A stretch of DNA of 64,000 nucleotides, taken from NCBI RefSeq assembly GCF_014650115.1, contig NZ_BMUI01000018.1:1-64000 (forward strand), in the 5' to 3' direction. The stretch is from Streptomyces olivaceoviridis (GTDB lineage: Bacteria > Actinomycetota > Actinomycetes > Streptomycetales > Streptomycetaceae). The position numbers and the translations under genes are program-made. Positions 40,380 through 53,610 of the stretch are shown in pieces; within the stretch, counting starts at the first letter, position 1, and each line of letters begins with the position of its first letter. The notes under the pieces were generated by a model. That model was given only the letters and a program-made list of their open reading frames with translations. It made no database searches and had not been told where the DNA came from.

Positions 40380-42707
40380 ATGTCCTACGACGGCGTTGGG
40401 CAGCGCCCCACAGGGGTGCGGGGCTCCCTCGACGGGCGGCTCTGCCGCGGGGCGCGACCAGCCACGACGCACCCGCAGCCGGCCGGCGGCCGGTCCCGGC
40501 ACGTGAAGCGCGCCCTCGTCTTCCTCGGCGCGAGCGCCCTCGCCGTCCCCCTCCTCGCCGGCTGCGGCGAGGACGACGAGGCCGGCACCCCCCTCGCACC
40601 GCAGGACATCGCTCTCGTCACCCGCGACAAGGTCGCCGACGGCGGCACCCTGAAGTGGGCCGTGGACGCCGTACCGGAGACCCTGAACACCTTCCAGGCC
40701 GACGCCGACGCCGGCACCAGCCGCGTCGCCCAGGCCGTGCTGCCGTCCATGTTCCGGCTGGACGCCGCCGGGCGGCCGGTGCCCAACCCGGCCTACCTGG
40801 AATCGGCCAAGGTCATCGAGACCGAGCCGCGCCAGGTCGTGCTGTACAAGCTGAACCAGCAGGCCGTCTGGACCGACGGCCGGGAGATCGGCGCCGCCGA
40901 CTTCGTCGCCCAGTGGCGCGCCCTGTCCGGCAGGAACAGCGCCTTCTGGACCGCCCGCAACGCCGGCTACGACCGCATCGCCAAGATCGAGCGCGGCGCC
41001 AGCGACCTCCAGGTCCGGGTGACCTTCTCCCGCCCCTACGCCGACTGGAAGTCGCTGTTCTCCCCGCTGTACCCGAAGGACGTCACGGGCACCCCGGACG
41101 CCTTCAACGACGGCGCCCGGCGCAAGCTGAAGGTCACCGCCGGGCCCTTCAAGGTCACGAAGGTCGACACCGCCAAGAAGGACGTCGTCCTCACCCGCAA
41201 CCCGCGCTGGTGGGGGAAGCCCGCCAAGCTGAACGAGATCGTGCTGCACGCCGTGTCGCGCGACAAGCGGGCCGCCGCCCTCGCCGACGGCAGCGTGGAC
41301 CTCGCCGAGATCGACTCCGGCGACGCCCAGCGGATCGCGCTCGCGGGCCGCGAGAAGGGCACCGGCACCCCGCTCCAGGGCGCCGGGGGCAAGACCTCTG
41401 CGAAGAAGCTGCGCGACTGGGCGCTCGCGCACGGCTTCGACTCCGACCAGGTGCACGCCGGCCAGAACAAGCTGCGCAAGGCCATCACCCGGTACCTGGA
41501 GCAGCAGCAGGCGCTGCGGGACGTCGAGGTCCGCAAGTCCCTGGAGCCCGCCTACACCCAGCTCGCCCTCAACGGCTCCACCGGTCCCCTCGCCGACGAC
41601 CGGGTCCGCCGGGCCGTCGCCCGCGCCCTGGACCGTGTGGAGCTGGCCCGGCTGGTGCTCACCCCGCTGGGGCTGCCCGCCGTGCCCGTCGGCAGCCACC
41701 TCGCCCTGTCCGGGCAGGCCGCCTACGCGGACGCCAGCGGCGCGATCGGCGGCCAGGACGCCAAGGAGGCGCAGGCGCTGCTCGCCGACGCCGGCTGGGT
41801 GCGCGGCGGCCCGCTCAAGGAGCAGAAGAAGCCCGAGAAGGCGGCCGGCCCCGAGCGCCCCGCCGAGGACGTGTCGAACGGCGGCAAGGACGGCGAGTAC
41901 ATCGTCGGGGAGGACGACGACGAGAAGGGCCGCGACGACGGGCCCGGCGACGGCGGCGGCCAGGCCGGCGGCGGGAACCACGGCGGTCCGGACCGCGACG
42001 GCAAGGGCAAGCACCACGAGTCCGCCGGCGACCAGCACGAGCACCCCGACCAGCACCTCGTGCGGGAGGGCAAGCACGGCGGCGCGCCCGGCGCCTACGC
42101 CCCCCAGGGCACGGCCGCCCCGGCCGCCGCGCCCGCCGGACCGCTCGCGAAGGACGGCAGGCCGCTCGCGCTGCGCTTCGTCCTGCCCTCCGGGTCCGGC
42201 TCGCAGACGCTGAACTCGGTCGCCGAGCGGATCTCCGCGATGCTGGAGCAGGTCGGCATCCGCACGACGATCACGAAGGTCTCCGACGAGAGCTACTTCA
42301 AGGACCACATCGCCGCCGGCGACTACGACCTCGCCCTGTACTCCTGGCCGTCCTCCGCGTTCCCGGCGACGGACGCCCGGCCCATCTACGCCAAGCCGGT
42401 CGCGGCGGCGGACGGCTCGGTGAACGTCGAGCAGAACTACACGCGGGTCGGCACGGACCAGGTCGACCAGCTCTTCGACCAGGCCGCCACCACGCTGGAC
42501 GAGGACGAGGCGCGTTCCCTGATCCGCAAGGCCGACGCCCGCATCTGGGCCGCCGCCGGCTCGATCCCGCTCTACCAGCGGCCCCAGCTGGTGGGGGTCC
42601 GCAAGAACGTGGTGAACGCCGGGGCCTTCGGCTTCGGGACGCCGGTCTACGAGGACATGGGCTTCCTGAAGAAGGGGGCGAAGGTTTCGCCGAGCCCGGC
42701 CAAATAG
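40380..42707 (+). CDS. Orphan family-5 solute-binding lipoprotein, LpqW-like
   Basis: A 775-residue protein with the two lobes of extracellular solute-binding proteins family 5 (oligopeptide type) but no permease or ATPase genes beside it. The lipoprotein signal VKRALVFLGASALAVPLLAGC begins around residue 42. The ATG at 40380 has a strong GGAGGTAG, giving a long N-terminal extension; a GTG at 40503 starts at the signal peptide but has no ribosome binding site. Residues ~480-585 are an insertion very rich in Gly, Asp, Lys and His (GPGDGGGQAGGGNHGG, HHESAGDQHEHPDQH), absent from ordinary binding proteins. In mycobacteria lpqW, which steers phosphatidylinositol mannoside/lipoarabinomannan synthesis, lies next to typA, as here. 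Confidence 0.75.
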   Translation: MSYDGVGQRPTGVRGSLDGRLCRGARPATTHPQPAGGRSRHVKRALVFLGASALAVPLLAGCGEDDEAGTPLAPQDIALVTRDKVADGGTLKWAVDAVPETLNTFQADADAGTSRVAQAVLPSMFRLDAAGRPVPNPAYLESAKVIETEPRQVVLYKLNQQAVWTDGREIGAADFVAQWRALSGRNSAFWTARNAGYDRIAKIERGASDLQVRVTFSRPYADWKSLFSPLYPKDVTGTPDAFNDGARRKLKVTAGPFKVTKVDTAKKDVVLTRNPRWWGKPAKLNEIVLHAVSRDKRAAALADGSVDLAEIDSGDAQRIALAGREKGTGTPLQGAGGKTSAKKLRDWALAHGFDSDQVHAGQNKLRKAITRYLEQQQALRDVEVRKSLEPAYTQLALNGSTGPLADDRVRRAVARALDRVELARLVLTPLGLPAVPVGSHLALSGQAAYADASGAIGGQDAKEAQALLADAGWVRGGPLKEQKKPEKAAGPERPAEDVSNGGKDGEYIVGEDDDEKGRDDGPGDGGGQAGGGNHGGPDRDGKGKHHESAGDQHEHPDQHLVREGKHGGAPGAYAPQGTAAPAAAPAGPLAKDGRPLALRFVLPSGSGSQTLNSVAERISAMLEQVGIRTTITKVSDESYFKDHIAAGDYDLALYSWPSSAFPATDARPIYAKPVAAADGSVNVEQNYTRVGTDQVDQLFDQAATTLDEDEARSLIRKADARIWAAAGSIPLYQRPQLVGVRKNVVNAGAFGFGTPVYEDMGFLKKGAKVSPSPAK

Positions 42708-42878
42708 CCGTCGCCGGGGGCGTGGGAGGCGGCCTGAGCTGCACCTTCGTATCCCGGCGAGCTCCCGCGGCAGAGGCCACGTACCATGGGGTGAGGCCGT
42801 GGCGTGTCCAGCCCGGCAGGGCCCGCGCGACGGACGTACGCGCAGGGCAGTCCGCACACTCCGGGAGTACGCCACACT

Positions 42879-44786
<1,908 letters not shown>

Positions 44787-44800
44787 TTCCCGGCCAGCTG

Positions 44801-44839
44801 AGCCCGGGTTCCCCCACGGTGGGGGAACCCGGGCTTTTT
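44801..44839 (+). terminator. Strong intrinsic terminator of typA
   Basis: AGCCCGGGTTCCCCC (44801-44815) pairs perfectly with GGGGGAACCCGGGCT (44821-44835), loop ACGGT, followed by a T run to 44839. Confidence 0.95.
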
Positions 44840-45266
44840 GCAACCCGTTTTCGGGCGCCCCATGTCCGACATGCGGAGATCGCTGCCCGATAGCCATGTA
44901 ACAAGTCCGTTTCGCGCCTTCTTCTGACGAACAGTTTGTCCAGATTTTGGAAGGTGTAGGCGTCAGCTGTGACTGAATTGAGATCTACGGGCAGTGGTCG
45001 GTGGTCGACCCATGGCAGATAGTTAGCCGCGTAGCGCTCGGGTCAATGGGTCTCGCGCTGTGGGGACAGCGCCGACTCACGAGCACCACGGGGTTTCTGA
45101 CCCTCCGTCAGGGGTGTCGGAGGGAAGACGGAAACCCTCGACAGTTGGTGAACACGTGAAGTCATGAGGAGGGAACCCCGGTAACTACGCGCGTCCGACT
45201 GCGGTCACGCGCGTTCTCGGAGTACGCGGACACCTCTCACGCTTATACCTGTGAAACGGACGAACC
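44840..45266 (+). promoter_or_regulatory. Long structured leader of the bldK operon, 427 bp
   Basis: A gene-free stretch between the typA terminator and bldKA, less GC-rich at 44900-45000 where the promoter probably lies. At 45091-45137 a nested hairpin can form: GGGTTTC/GAAACCC (45091-45097 with 45131-45137) enclosing CCCTCCG/CGGAGGG (45101-45107 with 45118-45124). A competing small hairpin CTGAC/GTCAG (45097-45101 with 45107-45111) exposes CCTCC in its loop. Further on, AGGAGGG at 45167-45173 is an ideal ribosome binding site but no start codon follows at the right distance except within a six-codon ORF, MRREPR. bldKA itself (GTG 45267) has almost no ribosome binding site. Confidence 0.6.
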
Positions 45267-46307
45267 GTGACAAGTCCTATCAATGTAGAGGGCGGCGGGG
45301 CTCCGGTCGTCGTCGACGGCGCACCAGGGCCGGAGACGAAGAGCGAACCCGTCACGCTCGCGGGCCGGTCCCCCGGCCAGCTGATGTGGCTGCGCTTCAA
45401 GCGCGACCGCACGGGCGTCATCTGCGCCGTGGTGGTGATCGGCTACTTCGTCGTCGCCCTGCTCGCCCCGCTGCTGGTGAAGCTGACGGGAACTGATCCG
45501 TACACCCTGTACGGCCAGGATCCCACCTACGCCGACAAGCCCGTCCTCGACGAATTCGGGCTTCCGCTGGGTTACTTGGGGGGCGTCTCCGGCGACCACT
45601 GGTTCGGCGTCGAACCGCAGTACGGCCGCGACCTCTACGCCATGCTGCTGTACGGCATGCGCACCTCGCTGTACATGGCGCTCGGCATCACCGTGCTCAT
45701 CATGGTCACCGGTGTCGTGATCGGCCTGATCGGCGGGTACTCCGGCGGTCGCACGGACTACTGGATCGGCCGCGGCACCGACTTCTTCCTCTCCTTCCCG
45801 CAACAGCTGTTCTTCATCGCCTTCATGCCCGTCGTCACGTCCTTCTTCGTGGATCCCCGCGAGGAGACGCCGACCTACTTCCGCGCCCTGGCCATGCTGA
45901 TCGTGCTGTGGCTGCTGGGCTGGATGGGCATGGCCCGCATCGTCCGGTCGACCGTACTGTCCCTGCGCGAACGGGAGTTCGTGGAGGCGGCCAAGGTCTC
46001 GGGCGCCTCGCCGTGGCGGATCGTGCGCAAGGAGATCCTGCCCAACGTCGTCACCCCGATCCTGGTGCAGTTCACGTACCAACTGCCCAGCACCATCCTC
46101 AGCATCGCCTTCCTGTCCTTCGCGGGTGTGGGGTTCGTCGAGCCGACGCCCGACTGGGGACGCCTCTTCGCCGCCGGCGCCCGGTACGCCGAGCAGGACC
46201 CGGCGTTCATGTTCTTCCCCGGGGTGGCGCTGGTGGTCTTCGTCCTGTGCTTCAACCTCCTGGGGGACTCCGTACGGGACGCGTTCGACCCCAAGTCCGG
46301 GCGGTAG
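45267..46307 (+). CDS. bldKA: BldKA, oligopeptide ABC importer permease (OppC-like)
   Basis: A 346-residue permease. A hydrophilic N-terminal ~40 residues lead into the first helix (GVICAVVVIGYFVVALLAPL), followed by an OppC_N-type extracellular loop (GLPLGYLGGVSGDHWFGVEP) and five more helices. The EAA loop is REREFVEAAKVSGASPWRIV. The next four genes encode a binding protein, a second permease and two ATPases, the order of bldKA-E of Streptomyces coelicolor, which imports an extracellular oligopeptide signal needed for aerial mycelium. Start at GTG 45267 follows an in-frame stop at 45252; the ribosome binding site is poor. Confidence 0.85.
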   Translation: MTSPINVEGGGAPVVVDGAPGPETKSEPVTLAGRSPGQLMWLRFKRDRTGVICAVVVIGYFVVALLAPLLVKLTGTDPYTLYGQDPTYADKPVLDEFGLPLGYLGGVSGDHWFGVEPQYGRDLYAMLLYGMRTSLYMALGITVLIMVTGVVIGLIGGYSGGRTDYWIGRGTDFFLSFPQQLFFIAFMPVVTSFFVDPREETPTYFRALAMLIVLWLLGWMGMARIVRSTVLSLREREFVEAAKVSGASPWRIVRKEILPNVVTPILVQFTYQLPSTILSIAFLSFAGVGFVEPTPDWGRLFAAGARYAEQDPAFMFFPGVALVVFVLCFNLLGDSVRDAFDPKSGR

Positions 46308-46323
46308 GTCGTCCGTTGGGTGG

Positions 46324-46340
46324 GGGGTGGCTGCCGCCCC
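46324..46340 (+). other. Hairpin between bldKA and bldKB
   Basis: GGGGTGG (46324-46330) pairs with CCGCCCC (46334-46340) with one G-U and a 3-nt loop. It lies just after bldKA and may stabilise the RNA end or reduce read-through. Confidence 0.4.
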
Positions 46341-46411
46341 CGTCGGCCCGCACCCGGCCGGCGCCCGGCAGATCTCACGGATAACAACCGACAGGTAGGT
46401 GGATTCGCCAC

Positions 46412-48205
46412 ATGATGTCTCATCGCGCCCGCGGAGCGCGTGCCGTAGTGATCGCCATCGCGGCCGGCTCCCTGGCTCTCACGGGCTGCTCCAAGAACGA
46501 GGGCGGCAAGTCCGGCAAGGACTCCAAGAAGGACCAGAAGGAAGCGGCGGTCCAGTCGAAGGCGGTCACCTATGTCGACGCCGCGGGCTCGACCGGACCC
46601 GCGAAGGACGTGCCCGGCGCCAAACCCGGCGGCACGATCACGGTGTACCAGGAGGCGGGCCTGTCCCACCTGGACCCCGCCCAGATCTACGTCTCCGACG
46701 CCGGCCAGGTCGCCAACCTGCTCTTCCGCCGCCTGACCCAGTTCCAGGAGGACGACAAGGGCAACGTGTCCGTCGTCGGCGACCTCGCCACCGACTCCGG
46801 CAAGTCCTCCGACGGCGGCAAGACCTGGACCTTCACGCTGAAGGACGGCATCAAGGACGAGAACGGCAACCCGATCACCGCGGCCGACGTCCGGCACAGC
46901 GTCGAGCGCCTGTACGCGAAGTTCGTCTTCGACGGCCCGACCTACCTCCAGACCTGGCTGAGCGGGGCCGACTACCGCAAGGCCCTGCCCGGCGGCGGCT
47001 TCGACGGCAAGCACCTGCCGGCCTCGGTGCTGGACACCCCGGACGACAAGACGGTGGTCTTCCACTTCGACCAGCCGCGCCCGGACCTGCCGCAGACGCT
47101 CGCCATGGCCGGCTACTCCATCGTCCCGGCGAAGGGCGACACCAAGGAGAGGTACGAGAAGAAGCCGGTCGCCACCGGCCCGTACAAGATCGCCGAGAAC
47201 AAGGCCGGCAAGACCCTGAAGCTGGTCAAGAACACCAACTGGGACCCGAAGACCGACTCCGTGCGCCACCAGTACGTCGACGGCTTCACCATCCAGTTCG
47301 GCGTCACCGAGTCCACCCAGACCAAGCGCCTGATCGCCGACGAGGGTGACAACAAGAACGCCATCCAGCTCACCAACGGCGTCGAGGCCACGCAGATCCA
47401 GGACGTCATCAACAACCCGGAGGCCAGCAAGCGCACGGTCAAGGGCTACCAGCCCTACGTCATGACCCTGACCTTCAACCTCGACCGGGTCAAGGACAAG
47501 AAGGTCCGCGAGGCCGTCACCTACGCGGTCAACTCCAAGTCCCTCATCGCCGGTGAGGGCGGCGCCTACGGCGGTGACGTCGCGCCGAACTACTTCGCGC
47601 CGACGCTGCCCGGCTACGAGCCGAGCTACGACCCCTACGGCCGGCTGAAGACCCCGCAGGGCAACATCGCCAAGGCCAAGGAGATCCTCAAGAGCGTCCC
47701 GGCCGCCGAGAAGAAGATCGTCTTCGCCTACGCCAACAGCGAGGCCGGCCAGAAGCGCAAGGTCGCCATCGAGGACGCCCTGACCAAGGTCGGGTTCGAC
47801 GTCGTCGCCAAGGAGGTCGACTCTGCGAGCTACTACGAGCAGATCGGCAAGCTCAAGAACCCGTACGACGCCTACATCACCGGCTGGGGCCAGGACTGGC
47901 CGTCCCCGGGCACGGTCGTCACCCCGATCTACGACGGCTCGCAGGTCTTCGACGGCTCCTCGAACTACTCGCACGTCAAGGACCCGAAGGTCGACGCCCT
48001 CATCAAGAAGGCCATGACGCAGAACCCGACCGACGCCGCCAAGACCTGGAAGGAAGCGCACCACTACCTGCTGGAGAACGTCATCCCGGCGGCGCCGCTG
48101 TGGTACACGAAGCAGTTCCAGATCTCCGGCTCCAACGTGGGCGGTGCCCGCTACGGCTCGGTGTCCAGCCTCATCGACATCAACCGGCTGTACCTGAAGT
48201 CGTGA
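46412..48205 (+). CDS. bldKB: BldKB, oligopeptide-binding lipoprotein
   Basis: A 597-residue family-5 solute-binding protein. The signal peptide has a lipobox, IAAGSLALTGC, so Cys ~26 is lipidated and the protein is tethered outside the membrane. Family features include GTITVYQEAGLSHLDPAQIY, TFTLKDGIKDENGNPITAAD and YDAYITGWGQDWPSP. In S. coelicolor bldKB mutants are blocked in aerial growth. ATG codons at 46412 and 46415 are both possible starts. It is followed by a strong hairpin, which may keep the binding protein more abundant than the membrane components. Confidence 0.88.
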   Translation: MMSHRARGARAVVIAIAAGSLALTGCSKNEGGKSGKDSKKDQKEAAVQSKAVTYVDAAGSTGPAKDVPGAKPGGTITVYQEAGLSHLDPAQIYVSDAGQVANLLFRRLTQFQEDDKGNVSVVGDLATDSGKSSDGGKTWTFTLKDGIKDENGNPITAADVRHSVERLYAKFVFDGPTYLQTWLSGADYRKALPGGGFDGKHLPASVLDTPDDKTVVFHFDQPRPDLPQTLAMAGYSIVPAKGDTKERYEKKPVATGPYKIAENKAGKTLKLVKNTNWDPKTDSVRHQYVDGFTIQFGVTESTQTKRLIADEGDNKNAIQLTNGVEATQIQDVINNPEASKRTVKGYQPYVMTLTFNLDRVKDKKVREAVTYAVNSKSLIAGEGGAYGGDVAPNYFAPTLPGYEPSYDPYGRLKTPQGNIAKAKEILKSVPAAEKKIVFAYANSEAGQKRKVAIEDALTKVGFDVVAKEVDSASYYEQIGKLKNPYDAYITGWGQDWPSPGTVVTPIYDGSQVFDGSSNYSHVKDPKVDALIKKAMTQNPTDAAKTWKEAHHYLLENVIPAAPLWYTKQFQISGSNVGGARYGSVSSLIDINRLYLKS

Positions 48206-48218
48206 CCCGCGGCTGACC

Positions 48219-48252
48219 CAGGGGGCGCGCTCCGCAGCGAGCGCGCCCCCTG
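48219..48252 (+). terminator. Perfect hairpin between bldKB and bldKC
   Basis: CAGGGGGCGCGCTC (48219-48232) pairs perfectly over 14 bp with GAGCGCGCCCCCTG (48239-48252), loop CGCAGC. No U-run follows and the operon continues, so it is probably a partial terminator or 3-prime RNA stabiliser for the binding-protein message. Confidence 0.7.
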
Positions 48253-48297
48253 TCCGAGCGCCCCCTACCCACCGTCTCCGCAGAGAGCCAGCCCGCC

Positions 48298-49275
48298 ATG
48301 CTTCAGTTCATCATCCGGCGCACGGTCGGCGCCTTCGTCACGCTCTTCCTCATCGGGGCGGCGACGTTCTTCCTCTTCGTGGCCGCACCCTCCGACTACG
48401 CCTCCCTGGCCTGCGGCAAGGACTGTTCGCCCCAGCGGCTCGCGGACATCCGGGAGGCCCTCGGGCTCAACCTGCCCCTGGCCCAGCAGTTCTGGGACTT
48501 CATGTCCGGCATCGTGACGGGCCGCGACTTCCCGACCGGGCACTGCTCGGCCCCCTGCCTGGGCGTGTCGTTCTACTCGGGGGACATGGTCTGGAGCACC
48601 ATCATGGACCGGTTCCCGCTGACCCTCACCCTGACCGCCGGAGGCGCGATCGTCTTCCTCGTCATCGGCGTCGGCGCGGGCATGATCGCCGCCTACCGGC
48701 GCGGGACACTGGTCGACAAGGTCGCCACCGGCGCGTCCATGGTGCTGAGCTCGTTCCAGATCTACTTCCTCGGCCCGATCGTGCTGACGGTCCTCGTCTA
48801 CAGCACCGGCTGGATGGAGGACCCCAAGTACGTGCCCCTCACCCAGGACCCGGTCGGCTGGTTCGTCGGGATGTCGATCCCGGTCTGCGTGATGGCCACG
48901 ATCTTCACCGCGCAGTACACCCGTATGGCACGCTCCTCGATGATCGAACAGCTCGCCGAGGACCATGTGCGCACCGCCCGGGCCAAGGGCATGTCACGCA
49001 AGTACGTCTTCCTGCGCTACGCCTGGCGCGGCTCGCTCATCCCGATCGTCACCGTGCTCGGCATCGACGTCAGCTCCATGCTGGGCGGCGCCGTCGTCAC
49101 CGAACTGACCTTCTCCCTCCAGGGGATCGGCCGGCTCGCCGTGGACGGCGCGGTCAACAAGGACCTGCCGCTGACCATGGGGGTCATGCTGTTCGGCGCC
49201 TTCTTCATCCTGATCATCAACATCCTGACCGACATCACCTACGCGTGGATCGACCCCCGCATCCGGCTCTCCTAG
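48298..49275 (+). CDS. bldKC: BldKC, oligopeptide ABC importer permease (OppB-like)
   Basis: A 325-residue permease with six predicted helices; the first is TVGAFVTLFLIGAATFFLFV. The EAA loop is EDHVRTARAKGMSRKYVFLR. The large first extracellular loop carries two Cys pairs, CGKDC and CSAPC, which could be disulfides; the corresponding loop of the paralogous permease has CGKVC and CDAPC. The ATG at 48298 is preceded by GAGAG. It pairs with BldKA to form the membrane channel. It overlaps nothing and precedes bldKD by 15 bp. Confidence 0.87.
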   Translation: MLQFIIRRTVGAFVTLFLIGAATFFLFVAAPSDYASLACGKDCSPQRLADIREALGLNLPLAQQFWDFMSGIVTGRDFPTGHCSAPCLGVSFYSGDMVWSTIMDRFPLTLTLTAGGAIVFLVIGVGAGMIAAYRRGTLVDKVATGASMVLSSFQIYFLGPIVLTVLVYSTGWMEDPKYVPLTQDPVGWFVGMSIPVCVMATIFTAQYTRMARSSMIEQLAEDHVRTARAKGMSRKYVFLRYAWRGSLIPIVTVLGIDVSSMLGGAVVTELTFSLQGIGRLAVDGAVNKDLPLTMGVMLFGAFFILIINILTDITYAWIDPRIRLS

Positions 49276-49290
49276 GAAGAACCAGCCATC

Positions 49291-50352
49291 GTGACCACAG
49301 TGACCAAGGCCGAGGGGGCACCGGCCCCGACCGGGCCGGACGGATTCCTCTCGGTACGCGATCTCCAGGTGACGTTCTCCACCGAGGACGGCCCGGTCAG
49401 GGCCGTCGACGGCCTCTCCTTCGACCTGCACCGCGGGAAGACCCTCGGCATCGTGGGCGAGTCGGGCTCGGGCAAGTCGGTCACCAACCTGACGATCCTC
49501 GGGCTGCACGACCCGATGTTCACGACGATCGACGGGGAGATCCTCCTCGACGGCAAGGAACTGATCACCGCCACCGAGAAGGAGATGGAGAAGCTCCGCG
49601 GCAACCGGATGGCGATGATCTTCCAGGACCCGCTCACCGCGCTGTCGCCCTTCTACACGATCGGCCGGCAGATCGCCGAGCCGTACATGAAGCACACGGG
49701 CGCCTCGAAGCGCGCCGCCTGGGAGCGGGCCGTGGAGATGCTCGCCAAGGTCGGCATCCCCAACCCCAAGGAGCGCGCGCGGGACTACCCGCACCAGTTC
49801 TCCGGCGGTATGCGCCAGCGCGCGATGATCGCCATGGCGCTGGTCTGCGACCCGGACCTGCTGATCGCCGACGAGCCGACCACGGCGCTGGACGTGACCG
49901 TGCAGGCGCAGATCCTGGACCTGCTCAAGGACCTCCAGCGGGAGTTCGGCACGGCGATCGTCTTCATCACCCACGACCTCGGGGTCATCGCCGACATGGC
50001 CGACGACATCATGGTCATGTACGCCGGGCGCGCGGTGGAGCGCGGCACCGTCGACGAGGTGCTCAGGGCGCCGCAACACCCGTACACCTGGGGCCTGCTG
50101 AACTCCATGCCCCGGCTGGACTCCGACCTCGGCACCCCGCTCTCGCCGATCCCCGGCACCCCGCCGAGCCTGCTCAACCCGCCGACCGGCTGCCGCTTCC
50201 ACCCCCGGTGCACCTTCCGGGACCGGGTCGCGGGTGACCGGTGCGTCACCGAGCGCCCGCTGCTGGGACCGGACCGTGCCTCGGCGTGCCATCTGGGCAC
50301 GGAGCAGAAACGCACCATCTTCATCGAAGAGATCAGGCCCCGTCTGGGCTAG
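49291..50352 (+). CDS. bldKD: BldKD, oligopeptide importer ATPase (OppD-like)
   Basis: A 353-residue ABC ATPase. Walker A is GESGSGKSVTN, the signature is FSGGMRQRAMIAMAL, Walker B is LLIADEPTTALD and the switch His is in FITHDLG. The C-terminal Cys-containing OppD/F extension (GCRFHPRCTFRDRVAGDRC) may bind an iron-sulfur cluster, as suggested for Dpp/Opp ATPases. The GTG at 49291 is preceded by GGAAG. It powers import together with BldKE. Confidence 0.88.
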   Translation: MTTVTKAEGAPAPTGPDGFLSVRDLQVTFSTEDGPVRAVDGLSFDLHRGKTLGIVGESGSGKSVTNLTILGLHDPMFTTIDGEILLDGKELITATEKEMEKLRGNRMAMIFQDPLTALSPFYTIGRQIAEPYMKHTGASKRAAWERAVEMLAKVGIPNPKERARDYPHQFSGGMRQRAMIAMALVCDPDLLIADEPTTALDVTVQAQILDLLKDLQREFGTAIVFITHDLGVIADMADDIMVMYAGRAVERGTVDEVLRAPQHPYTWGLLNSMPRLDSDLGTPLSPIPGTPPSLLNPPTGCRFHPRCTFRDRVAGDRCVTERPLLGPDRASACHLGTEQKRTIFIEEIRPRLG

Positions 50353-50365
50353 GAGGACAACCGTC

Positions 50366-51487
<1,122 letters not shown>

Positions 51488-51504
51488 GGTCCTTCGCTCG
51501 GACC
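51488..51504 (+). terminator. Weak hairpin after bldKE
   Basis: GGTCC (51488-51492) and GGACC (51500-51504) form a 5-bp stem directly after the bldKE stop. Too short to be confident. Confidence 0.3.
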
Positions 51505-51539
51505 GCGCCGGGCTCGCGGGGTGACCTGACCGAAAGGCG

Positions 51540-52289
51540 CTAGCGGGACCCGGCCCGGCGGGCCACCGTGATGATCTCCGGGGCGGTGTCCGTCAGCGGG
51601 CCCCGGTTCCAGTCGCCGTACTGTTCGGTGACGGTCAGGTCCGCCTCCGTGAGGAAGGCCGCCAGCGTCCCGCCGTCCAGGAAGCGCAGGACGCTGTGGT
51701 TGATCCGGGGGGCGGGCCAGGCGGGGCCGGCGTAGGTTTCCGTGAAGTGGACCCGGCCCCGGTCCAGGTCCGCGCCCCGCACCTCGTGCCACACCCGCGC
51801 CGGCGTGCCGTCGCCGGCGGTGATCTCGTGCACCCGGTCCGGGGTCCACCGCTCCCAGGCACGGGCACCCGGGTTGCGGGTCTCGAACACCAACCGCCCC
51901 CCGTCCCGCAGGGCCGCGCGGGCGGCGCGCAGGCAGGCCCGGATCTCCTCGTCCGTCACCAGCTCCTGGAAGGCGTGCCCGGTCATGACGACGAGGTCGA
52001 ACTCCTCCTGCCACCGCCGCACCCGCACATCGCCGAGCACCCACTCGACGTCCGGCCGGGCCCGCCGCGCCTGGACGAGCATGGCGGCGGCCGGATCGAG
52101 GCCCATCAGCCGCCCCCGGTGCCCCTCGGCCCGGGCCCGCCGCAGCAACCGACCGGTGCCGCACCCGATGTCCAGCACGGAGCCGGCGTCCCGCAGCAGA
52201 CCGAGGTAGAAGTCGTCACCCGGTCCCCAGGGATTGAGGCTGTCGTAGAGAGCGGCGAGCGAGAGATCGGCAAAGACGTGATCCACCAC
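51540..52289 (-). CDS. Class I SAM-dependent methyltransferase
   Basis: About 249 residues. The SAM-binding motif I is SVLDIGCGTGRLLRRA, followed by the acidic end of beta-2 (LMGLDPAAAML), motif II VEWVLGDVRV and EEFDLVVMTGHAF. It most resembles small-molecule methyltransferases; the substrate is unknown. In-frame GTG codons at 52307, 52289 and 52286 have no ribosome binding site, so I place the start at 52289 (VVDHVFADL); a leaderless message is possible. It sits between the two inverted Opp operons, inside the loop of the 288-bp inverted repeat, and is convergent with bldKE. Confidence 0.78.
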   Translation of the reverse strand: MVDHVFADLSLAALYDSLNPWGPGDDFYLGLLRDAGSVLDIGCGTGRLLRRARAEGHRGRLMGLDPAAAMLVQARRARPDVEWVLGDVRVRRWQEEFDLVVMTGHAFQELVTDEEIRACLRAARAALRDGGRLVFETRNPGARAWERWTPDRVHEITAGDGTPARVWHEVRGADLDRGRVHFTETYAGPAWPAPRINHSVLRFLDGGTLAAFLTEADLTVTEQYGDWNRGPLTDTAPEIITVARRAGSR

Positions 52290-52425
52290 CGCGGCAGTCT
52301 GACACACGGTGTTGAACGGTGGGTCAGGAACGGGGTACTTCTCGACGTCTTCCTACCGACGGGGTCGTCGGCGCCGGCCGACCCGGAAGGCGGACCCGCG
52401 GACAGCGGGCGCCCGGAACGCGGAA

Positions 52426-52457
52426 GAGGGCCCGTGCCTGGGGAGGCGCGGGCCCTC
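52426..52457 (-). terminator. Terminator of the second Opp operon
   Basis: GAGGGCCCG (52426-52434) pairs with CGGGCCCTC (52449-52457); the stem continues inward with GCCT/AGGC after a G-U, loop GGGG. It lies 87 bp past the last ATPase gene on the minus strand. Confidence 0.8.
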
Positions 52458-52543
52458 GTCCCCTGGAACGGACGATCAAGGGCTCGGGTCAATGGGCCGT
52501 GAAAGTCCGATCCGCAAGGGGGCGGCTGACGGAAAGGGGTGTG

Positions 52544-53587
<1,044 letters not shown>

Positions 53588-53610
53588 TGGTGAAATCCGT
53601 CTCTTGTACG

